A DNA stretch of 64,000 nt from Thermoleophilia bacterium (lineage in GTDB: Bacteria > Actinomycetota > Thermoleophilia > RBG-16-64-13): assembly GCA_027493445.1 (NCBI GenBank), contig JAOSKU010000001.1:1577314-1641313 (forward strand), given 5' to 3'. The notes under the pieces are model-generated. The model saw nothing but the letters and a program-made list of their open reading frames with translations, was not told the DNA's origin and ran no database searches. Numbering within the stretch: the stretch's first letter is position 1; every line of letters begins with the position of its first letter. Below are positions 34,589 to 42,573 of this stretch, one piece after another. The translations under genes and the position numbers were made by a program.

Positions 34589-36874
34589 ATGACAACGGCC
34601 ATCCGCAAGCGACTCCCCCGCAACGACGCGCTCCAGAAGGTAACGGGCGACGCCCAGTACGCCGACGACATCTACCTTCCGGGCATGCTCTACGGCAAGC
34701 TCCTGCGCAGTCCGCACGCCCATGCCCGCATTCTTGACATCGATACCGAACGCGCCCTCGCCCTGCCCGGGGTGCGGGCGGTCGTGTGCGGGATAGACAC
34801 GTCCGGGATCAAGTACGGAACCGTGCCTGACGAGCAAGGCCTCGCCATCGACAAAGTCCGTTTCATTGGCGACGAGGTGGCAGCCGTCGCAGCAGTGGAC
34901 GAGGAGACGGCCGAAGAAGCACTCGCCCTGATCGACGTCGCCTACGAGATCCTGCCGTCGGTGCACGATCCGTTGCTTGCCATGCAGGAAGGAGCACCTG
35001 TCATCCACGAGGCGAGCGCTCACATCTACGACGCCGCCCGCAATATTTCCCGGCGCACGCACCTTGCCTATGGCAACGTGGAGGCGGGCTTCGCCCAAGC
35101 TGACTACGTGTTCGAACATACGTTCGAGACCCAGATGGTGAACCACGCGACCATCGAGCCGCACTCCGCCGTCGCCCAGTACGACCCGGGCGGAAAGATC
35201 ACGCTCTACTCCTCCTGCCAGACGCCCTTTCTCATTCGGTCCGACCTCGCCGCGACGCTGCAAATGCCCCTCACGCGTGTTCGAGTGGTCAAGCCCCGAG
35301 TGGGCGGCGGTTTCGGCGGCAAACGCGAGATGATGGCAAGCGATTTCTCCGCCGCTGTACTCGCGATGAAAACCGGTCGGCCGGTCAAGGTGACCTACAC
35401 GCGCGAGGAGGCGCTGGCAACTACCCGGCAACGGCACCCCACCCGTATCTCCCTAAGGACCGGAGTGACACGCGGCGGACGGGTGGTGGCAAAGGAATGC
35501 CACATGATCATGGAGAACGGCGCCTATAACGGCCGCGGGCCTGACATCCTGGGTTCCTGCCCCAACTACCTCACCGTGCTCTACCGGACCCCAAACATCC
35601 ACTTCGACGGATATCTCGTATACACCAACAACCCGCCCGGCAGCGCCTTCCGCGGCTTCGGTAACCCGCAGATCCGTTTCGCCGACGATAGCCAGATGGA
35701 CATCATTGCAGCGGAGCTCGGTATCGATCCTGTGGAGCTTCGCCACCTCAACGTCCGCGAGGCGGGGGACGTCACCCCGAACAAGGCCATCATCACCTCC
35801 TGCGGCCTACGCGAATGCGTCGAAGAGGTCGACCGCGCAACCGATTTTCGAAACCGATGGGGGAAGCTGCCTTTCGGGCAGGGGGTCGGCTTGGCCTGCG
35901 GTCACCACACCTGCGGCTTCAAGTCACTCCTACCTCATGATTCGTCTGCCGCCGTAGTCAAGCTCAACGATGACGGCACTGCCAACGTGTTGACGGGGGC
36001 TTCCGATGTGGGCCAGGGTTCGGACACGGCGCTCGGCATGATCGCCGCCGAAGAGCTGGGCATCCCCTTCCATCGAATAGAGATGACCACAGCCGACACG
36101 GAAGTGACACCGATGGACCTGGGCTCGTACGCCAGCCGCGTGACCTTTATCGCCGGCCACGCAGTCCGGCTGGCGGCCGCGGACGCAAAGAGCCAACTCC
36201 TGGAAGCCGCAGCGGATCTTCTCAGGACACCACCGCAGGATCTGGTCAGCGAGAACGGAGTCATATGCTCGCTCGAGCATCCGGAGAGGAGCGCCCTGGT
36301 CGAGGAAGCCATCCAGCATCATCTCGCGCACGGACCTGGAAGTCCCATCCTGGGACGGGGGGCATACAACGCGCCGACCGACCGCCTCAATCGGGAAACC
36401 GGTGAGGGCAACACCTCGCCTGCCTACAGCTTCGGGGCCCAGGTGGCTGAGGTGAAGGTTGATCCTGAGACCGGCCGCGTCCGAGTCATAAGAATGACGA
36501 GCGCGATCGACTGCGGAGTCCCGCTCAATCCCACGGCGATCGAGGGGCAGGTCGAGGGCTCCGTAGCCGGCGGCATGGGACAGGCCCTGCTCGAGAGCTT
36601 CTCGCAACACGAAGGGTTGATCCTAAACCCGTCGCTTCTCGAGTATCGAGTGCCACTCGCCGGCGAGATGCCTGACATGGATACCATCATTGTCGAAACC
36701 GAGGAGAAGGAAGGCCCATTCGGCGCGAAGGGCGTAGGTGAGTTCGTGCAGATCCCGACCGCCGCTGCTATCGCAAACGCTGTCTACGATGCGATCGGGG
36801 TGCGCATTCACGACCTCCCCATCACTCCGGACAAGATACTGGCTGCCCTGAGCAAGAAGGGGGTCGGCACATGA
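34589..36874 (+). CDS. Molybdenum hydroxylase, large (molybdopterin) subunit
   Basis: 761 residues from an ATG behind AGGAGG. The xanthine-dehydrogenase-family large subunit is recognised by the N-terminal DAQYADDIYLPGMLYGKLLRSPHAHA, GGGFGGKRE, PPGSAFRGFG and DVGQGSD, and by the C-terminal catalytic Glu in GPFGAKGVGE. It binds Mo-pterin cytosine dinucleotide and hydroxylates or reductively dehydroxylates an aromatic or N-heterocyclic ring. The next two genes supply the FAD and FeS subunits with ATGA overlaps. The four-cysteine insertion in the FAD subunit points to the 4-hydroxybenzoyl-CoA reductase branch. Confidence 0.92.
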   Translation: MTTAIRKRLPRNDALQKVTGDAQYADDIYLPGMLYGKLLRSPHAHARILDIDTERALALPGVRAVVCGIDTSGIKYGTVPDEQGLAIDKVRFIGDEVAAVAAVDEETAEEALALIDVAYEILPSVHDPLLAMQEGAPVIHEASAHIYDAARNISRRTHLAYGNVEAGFAQADYVFEHTFETQMVNHATIEPHSAVAQYDPGGKITLYSSCQTPFLIRSDLAATLQMPLTRVRVVKPRVGGGFGGKREMMASDFSAAVLAMKTGRPVKVTYTREEALATTRQRHPTRISLRTGVTRGGRVVAKECHMIMENGAYNGRGPDILGSCPNYLTVLYRTPNIHFDGYLVYTNNPPGSAFRGFGNPQIRFADDSQMDIIAAELGIDPVELRHLNVREAGDVTPNKAIITSCGLRECVEEVDRATDFRNRWGKLPFGQGVGLACGHHTCGFKSLLPHDSSAAVVKLNDDGTANVLTGASDVGQGSDTALGMIAAEELGIPFHRIEMTTADTEVTPMDLGSYASRVTFIAGHAVRLAAADAKSQLLEAAADLLRTPPQDLVSENGVICSLEHPERSALVEEAIQHHLAHGPGSPILGRGAYNAPTDRLNRETGEGNTSPAYSFGAQVAEVKVDPETGRVRVIRMTSAIDCGVPLNPTAIEGQVEGSVAGGMGQALLESFSQHEGLILNPSLLEYRVPLAGEMPDMDTIIVETEEKEGPFGAKGVGEFVQIPTAAAIANAVYDAIGVRIHDLPITPDKILAALSKKGVGT

Positions 36875-37887
36875 GCCTCCCAGCGTTCAAGTATCTGAGA
36901 CCCGACTCTCTGGAAGAGGCCATCTTCTTGCTCGGATCCCACCCCGGCGAGATCATGATCATGGCCGGGGGGACAGATCTTCTCGTGTCACTGAAACAGA
37001 AGCTCTTCCAGACCGCTCGTGTGCTGGACGTCAAGGCCGTTTCGGAGCTCCGCGGGCTGGAGTTCACCGAGACAGACGGGCTGAAAGTGGGCGCTGCGAC
37101 CAGGCTCTCGGACCTGGCCGCGGACAAGCTGGTCCAGACCCGCTACACGGGTGTAGCCGAAGCAGCACAGAGCGTGGGGGCGGCCGCCCACCGGAGCATG
37201 GGAACCTTGGGCGGCAATGTGTGCCTCAACAACAGGTGCTGGTACTTCAACCAGTCTCCCACCTGGCGCACCACCTTTGGCAGCTGCTACCGACTGGGAG
37301 GGGAATCCTGCCTGGTGGCCAAGGGGACGGCGCGATGCCGCGCCGCCTACTGCGGTGATACCGCCCCTTCTCTCCTGGTGATGGGAGCGCAGGTGAAGAT
37401 CGGCGGCCCGACAGGCTTTCGGACCGTGCCCTTGGATGAGCTCTACACGGGCGACGGCAAGGCCTCCATCCGGCTGGCGCCCGGCGAGCTGGTTGTGGAG
37501 ATCACCGTGCCGATTCCAGAAGTAGGTGTCGGTACCGCATACCGGAAGTACCGGTTGCGCGACAGCATCGACTTTCCTCTTGCCGGCGCGGCCTGCGCCA
37601 TAGGCCTCGACGATGAGGGGACGTGCACGCACGCGAGGATTGCTCTCACCGCCGTAGGATCAAGACCGGAGCGCTGTCCTCAGGCGGAAGACGTGCTGGC
37701 GGGCAGGAAGCTCACAGCGGGCGTCATATCGGAGGCGGTGGAGGCGGCACGCAGCCAGGCCCGACCGCTCCGTACCACGGTCATGCCTCCACCGTACAGA
37801 CGGACCATGGTTGCCCTCATGGTCCGCAACGCGATCAGGGCCGCCGCTTCCCGCTGCGAGTCCGGATGGGAGGAGTATCCGTCATGA
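36871..37887 (+). CDS. Molybdenum hydroxylase FAD subunit with extra [4Fe-4S] site (HcrB-like)
   Basis: 338 residues. The FAD-binding MAGGTDLLV (31-39) and GTLGGNVC (111-118) are those of the CO-dehydrogenase/xanthine-dehydrogenase medium subunit. Between them and the C-terminal domain lies an insertion with Cys123, Cys139, Cys147 and Cys156 (spacing 16-8-9) in NRCWYFNQS...GSC...ESC...ARC. The same spacing binds the additional [4Fe-4S] cluster of 4-hydroxybenzoyl-CoA reductase beta subunit (Cys122/138/146/155 as I recall). That enzyme uses low-potential electrons to dehydroxylate an aromatic ring. ATGA overlaps link it to both neighbours. Confidence 0.92.
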   Translation: MSLPAFKYLRPDSLEEAIFLLGSHPGEIMIMAGGTDLLVSLKQKLFQTARVLDVKAVSELRGLEFTETDGLKVGAATRLSDLAADKLVQTRYTGVAEAAQSVGAAAHRSMGTLGGNVCLNNRCWYFNQSPTWRTTFGSCYRLGGESCLVAKGTARCRAAYCGDTAPSLLVMGAQVKIGGPTGFRTVPLDELYTGDGKASIRLAPGELVVEITVPIPEVGVGTAYRKYRLRDSIDFPLAGAACAIGLDDEGTCTHARIALTAVGSRPERCPQAEDVLAGRKLTAGVISEAVEAARSQARPLRTTVMPPPYRRTMVALMVRNAIRAAASRCESGWEEYPS

Positions 37888-38429
37888 TCAGAGGGATCTC
37901 ACTTCGAGTCAACGGGGTAGCGTACAACCTTCACATCCAGGACCACTGGACACTGCTCGATGTACTCCGCGCTCACCTCGGTCTCACAGGCGCCAAGAAA
38001 GGGTGCGACTCGGGAGTCTGTGGGGCGTGCTCCGTACACATCGATGGGGGCCTGGCCCTGGCGTGCCTGACCCTGGCCGCGGAATGTGAGGGATGTGAAG
38101 TGACGACCGTCGAAGGCCTCGCCCGCTCGCCGCACGAACTCCACCCTTTGCAGGCGTCCTTCGTCTTCTATGGTGCCACCCAGTGCGGCATCTGCACCCC
38201 GGGCATGCTCATGGCCGCCAAGGCCCTCTACGACCGCGACCCGCGGCCCACGCGGGAGGCCATCCATGACGCTGTCGGGGGCAACATCTGCCGCTGCACC
38301 GGATACGCGAAGATAGTCCGCGCCATCGAACACGCTCACGTCTTCGAAGCGTCTCGTCTGCTCGACCCGAAGGCTCTAATGCAGGCTCAAGGGGAAGAGG
38401 CCGAACTGCTGGCCGAGGAGTCTCGCTAG
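37884..38429 (+). CDS. Molybdenum hydroxylase small subunit, two [2Fe-2S] clusters
   Basis: 181 residues. The N-terminal plant-type ferredoxin cluster uses Cys41, 46, 49 and 61 (GCDSGVCGAC...C); the helical second cluster uses Cys101, 104, 136 and 138 (CGICTPG, CRCTGY). It passes electrons between the Mo and FAD subunits. Its ATG overlaps the FAD-subunit stop (ATGA). It ends the three-gene operon; the next gene is convergent, 57 bp away. Confidence 0.95.
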   Translation: MIRGISLRVNGVAYNLHIQDHWTLLDVLRAHLGLTGAKKGCDSGVCGACSVHIDGGLALACLTLAAECEGCEVTTVEGLARSPHELHPLQASFVFYGATQCGICTPGMLMAAKALYDRDPRPTREAIHDAVGGNICRCTGYAKIVRAIEHAHVFEASRLLDPKALMQAQGEEAELLAEESR

Positions 38430-38486
38430 GTCAGATCTCTCCGGGGACCGGGTCGCGGATGTCCTCGGCGCCACGCTGCGCCAGGT

Positions 38487-41256
38487 TTAGAGGACGGCGG
38501 GAGTGGAAGCCCTCTCTTTGGCTCGGAGCGCGAGATAGACGGCTTCGGCAGTCGCAGGCAGGCTGTCAAGTCGCACCCCGACCGCGTCGTATATCGCATT
38601 CAGGATGGCCGCCGCCGTCGCACACGCCGGAGGCTCTCCCAGCCCTTTCGCCCCGAACGGGCCCGACTCCTCCCACTCCTCAACGAGTACAGGTTCGATG
38701 ACCGGCATGTCGAGCGTCGTGGGGATCAAGTACTCCGTGAACGAGCGCGTGCGGAGCCTACCCTCTTCGACGAGGACCTCCTCCATAGTGGCATAGCCTA
38801 GACCCATGGACACTCCCCCCTCGATCTGGCCTTCAGCGCTCTGAGGGTTTACCGCCGTTCCTAGATCGTGGGCCGCCCTCAGCCTGAGCACCGTGACCTC
38901 GCCTGTCTCCGTGTCGACCTCGACCTCGGCGAGCTGGGTCCCAAACGCATACGCACCGTATGGCTCTCCTTGGCCGGTCTCTGGATCGAGCTTCCCGTTT
39001 TGGGGATTGAAGCGCCCGCTGCCCACGATGAGCTGTCCCGCCGCCCGGCCGGCAGCAACCACGTCCCGAAACGACACGGCAGCGTCCCGGTCGTTATCGG
39101 GAAACACCAGGCCTTCTTCGGTGCGGATCTCATCGACCGGAACGTCGTAGAAGAATTCTTCGGCGGCGATCTGGCCGACGATCTCCCCTGCCTGGCTGGC
39201 GGCAACGCAGGCGGCATTCCCGGAGACGTACGTCTGACGCGTCCCGCTGCTCACCCCGGCGTCGGGGGTGACGTCGCTGTCGGCGGTCGTCACCCGAACG
39301 GTCTCAACGGGAACACCCAGTCCGGTGGCGACGATCTGAGCCAGTGTGGTGCTCGAGCCCTGCCCCATGTCGGAGGCGCCGCACAATACACAGACCGATC
39401 CGTCCTCCAATACTTCCAGGAAAACGCTCGCCGGATTAGGCAAACCCGTGTTGCCTATGCCGTAGTAGATGGAGGCTATGCCGAACCCACGTTTCTTCAT
39501 GCGCGCTCTCCTCCCCCCCGCGCCCAGCCTTCGACCGCTTTCTCGAGTGTCGCCATCAGACCCACCCCTTTTTCCAAACGCTGGCCCGTGGGAGTCACCG
39601 CATCGCCCGCGGTGAACCCGTTCAGCCTACGCACCGCAAGAGGAGCAACTCCGATTCTCTCGGCCAGAGTGTCCATGAGTTGCTCATGCGCAACGGCGAT
39701 CTGCGGCACGCCGAACCCTCGCATGGCCCCGGCTATCGGATTGTTCGTGTGCACGGCAAGCGACTCAACCTTCACACTGGGGATGTTGTACGGACCGAAA
39801 GCCAGAACTGCAGCTCGGGTTGCCACGGCGGGGCCGTAGGAAGTGTACGCCCCCGTGTCTGCGATGATGCGCGCTTCACCGCCAAGCAGCCGCCCGCCGG
39901 CATCGGCCGCGAGGCGCATGTCGATCACGGTCGGGTGCCGCTTTGTCGTCGCGACCATGGACTCTTCACGCGTGTAGACGAGCCTTACCGGTCTCCCGGT
40001 CTTGACGGCAAGGAGGGCGATGTACGGATGCACCGAAGGTTCGATCTTTCCTCCGAACGCCCCACCCACGACAGTCTGGACAACCCGGACACGAGTCGAC
40101 GGCCAACCGAGCATCGCCGCGATCTCCGAGCGAATGTAGTGCACCCCTTGGCTCACGCAGTACAGAGTGAGACCGTCCCCCTCCGGCACAGCCACGCCCG
40201 CCTCGGGCTCGATGTACGCATGCTCGACAAGCTGGGTCCTAAACCTGCCTTCCACAACGATGTCCGCGGCGGCGAACGCCGCGACCGTGTCTCCGCGCTC
40301 GATCAGTCTTCGAGTCCTGACGTTCCCTTTCTCGAACAGCTGGGGGCTTCCGGCCCCAGGGCTTCGATCGGATCGAAGACGGCGGGTAGCGGCGCGTACT
40401 CCACCGCCACCAGCCGCAGGGCGGCCTCCGCCAGGCGGGGAGTTGTCGCGGCCACGGCGGCGACGGCCTGACCGACGAACTGGACCTTCGTGTCCGCCAG
40501 AAAGGGTTGGTCCTTCACCACGATTCCAAAGGAATTCCGTCCAGGCACGTCGGCCGCGCCTACGGTGGCTACGACTCCCTCCACCGCCAGCGCTTGGCTG
40601 CAGTCGACCCGTTTCAAAAGTGCGTGAGGATGCGGGCTCCTGAGAACCTTGGCGTGGAGCATGCCGGGGAACGATAGGTCAGCCGCATAGCCAGCCGCGC
40701 CGGTCACCTTGGGCACGGCATCGCGGCGGGGAATCGACGCGCCGACGTGACCAAGGGAGGTCTCCGGGCGGGGCGCTTCCACGGATTGAGCTCTTCCTTT
40801 GACCACGCTCTGGACCGCCTCGATGATCTTCGAGTAGCCCGTGCAGCGGCAAAGATTGCCCGAGAGAGCTGTGCGGATCTCATCCACGTCGGGCTCGGGG
40901 TTCGCGTCTAGAAGGGCCTTGGCCGCCAAGAGCATCCCGGGAGTGCAGAAACCGCACTGGACGGCTCCCTTGTCGATGAACGCCTGCTGGAGTGGCTGCA
41001 GGTCTCCGGCATCGCCCAGGCCCTCGACCGTCAGCACGCTTCTGGCATGGGCCTTCACCGCCGGGTAGATGCAGGAGCTCACCGCGGTCCCGTCAACCAG
41101 AACCGTGCAGGCTCCGCACTCACCCTCGTCGCAGCCCCGTTTCGTGCCTGTCAGCCCCAGTCTCGCTCGTAGCGCGTCGAGCAGCGTCTCGCCGGGCTCC
41201 ACCAGCAGCGAGCGCGCCGCTCCGTTGACCTCGACGACTATCTCAACCTCAGCCAC
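38487..41256 (-). pseudogene. Fused FeS-molybdopterin hydroxylase, frame broken twice
   Basis: The N-terminal 160 residues are a two-cluster FeS domain (Cys42, 47, 50, 62; 101, 104, 136, 138), followed by a short linker and the Mo-binding large subunit (VTGAAGYAADLSFPGMLHAKVLRSPHPHA, GGAFGGK, GAMRGFG, DMGQGSS, GPFGAKGLGE). A missing C in the C5 run at 40342-40346 breaks the frame at EAPQLFEKG. A second break at 39513-39519 (seven C on plus) splits the rest, leaving an ATGA junction at 39497-39500. The 919-residue homologue at 42574 shows the uninterrupted design, so the restored protein is about 920 residues. The second break could be a real split gene, since GGAGGAG precedes the ATG. Confidence 0.88.
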
Positions 41257-41313
41257 TCCAGACCTCCGGGTCGACGAAAGCGGGTGGACGTCTTCCGGCG
41301 GCGCCCGCCGCCA

Positions 41314-42522
41314 TCAGTGCAGCCGGGCCGTGGCCCGTAGCGCAGCGTGCCGCGCGAGCCCCGTCCGAGGTTTGCGCCAGCAACGAAGCGATCCGTACCC
41401 ATCATGCGCAAGGCAGATGTTGCACGAGGTGCAATCGGCGGTGCTGACACGTCCCTGTTCGATCTGCGCCGCCAGGTCGGGCTCGCGAACAAGCGGTCTC
41501 CCAAGACACACGAAATCACAGACCCCTTGTTCGAGGAGACGCTCCATGGCGAGAGGAGAGCGCATGCCGCCAACCAGGAGCACGGTCAGACCCGGTGCGC
41601 GCTCGCGCACCGCGCCGACCCACCCTGCGAAATACGCCTCCTCGGATGGCGCGGAGAAAACCCGATGAAACAAGAGGTCGGAGAAAGCCCGTCGGCCGTC
41701 GACCGCAACATACGTGTGGCAGGAGTCAGCCCCGCTGACCATCACACCGCAGCTGACCTCCACCGCGTCCAGCCCTAGAGCCGCAAGGGAGGCCGCCCTT
41801 TCCGCGCTCTCCTCCTGGCGGACCCCGTGGGCCACCATGTCGACCATACCCAGCTTCAGAGCCACCGGGAAACCATCGCCCACCGCTTGGCGCACAGCCG
41901 CGTAGACCGCCTTCACGAAGGCGCTGCGTCGCTCGGCATCCCCGCCCCATCGATCGTTCCGGACGTTAGCACAGGGCGAACAGAACTCGCTGATGAGATA
42001 GCCGTTCGCTCCATGGATCTCGACTCCGTCGAAGCCAGCTTCGCGAGCCCGGCGGGCAGCCTGCCCGAAAGCGTCTACCGCCTCCTCGATCTCGCCCTCC
42101 GTTGCCTCGTCCGGCATCCTTCCAGTCAGCGCGTTCGGGACAGCGGAGGGAGCCAAGGGCGTGAAGCGCTGCATCTTCGTTTGGCTCCCAGCGTGCGCCA
42201 GCTGAGCGAACAGCCGCCCCCCCTCAGCACGAACCTCGTCGACCAAGTGGGACAGCCCCGAAATCAAGCCGTCGTTGTGGATCCCGGTCTGGTTGGGGGT
42301 GGCCTGACCTCGGGGGTGGACATAAGCGTGGCCGATCAGCGCGAGACCGACGCCGCCCGCCGCAAGGCGGCGATGGAAATCGGTAAGCTCCTGGGTCACC
42401 TCCCCGCCGGCTCCGGCCATCCCTTCACAGGTCGCGGAGCGGACAATGCGGTTCGGCACGGCCAGCGAGCCGATCACACCCGGTGCGAGCAATCTGTGCA
42501 GCACTCTCACGCCACGCATCAT
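41314..42522 (-). CDS. Old-yellow-enzyme/2,4-dienoyl-CoA-reductase-like flavin reductase
   Basis: 402 residues: an FMN TIM barrel with RIVRSATCEGMA, QLAHAGSQ, VEIHGANGYLISEFCSPCANVRNDRWGG and VGGMRSP. After the barrel comes a cysteine cluster C-x2-C-x2-C plus a later Cys (CTSCNICLAHDG...LRC), like the [4Fe-4S] site of the larger 2,4-dienoyl-CoA reductases, but the C-terminal FAD/NAD(P)H domain is missing. Electrons would therefore come from a separate partner. In the operon it could reduce an activated double bond of a ring-derived intermediate (inference). Confidence 0.88.
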   Translation of the reverse strand: MMRGVRVLHRLLAPGVIGSLAVPNRIVRSATCEGMAGAGGEVTQELTDFHRRLAAGGVGLALIGHAYVHPRGQATPNQTGIHNDGLISGLSHLVDEVRAEGGRLFAQLAHAGSQTKMQRFTPLAPSAVPNALTGRMPDEATEGEIEEAVDAFGQAARRAREAGFDGVEIHGANGYLISEFCSPCANVRNDRWGGDAERRSAFVKAVYAAVRQAVGDGFPVALKLGMVDMVAHGVRQEESAERAASLAALGLDAVEVSCGVMVSGADSCHTYVAVDGRRAFSDLLFHRVFSAPSEEAYFAGWVGAVRERAPGLTVLLVGGMRSPLAMERLLEQGVCDFVCLGRPLVREPDLAAQIEQGRVSTADCTSCNICLAHDGYGSLRCWRKPRTGLARHAALRATARLH

Positions 42523-42573
42523 TCTCCTCCTCCAGCCGGCATCCGCTCCACCGCTCGGTGCCTCCTACCAGAG

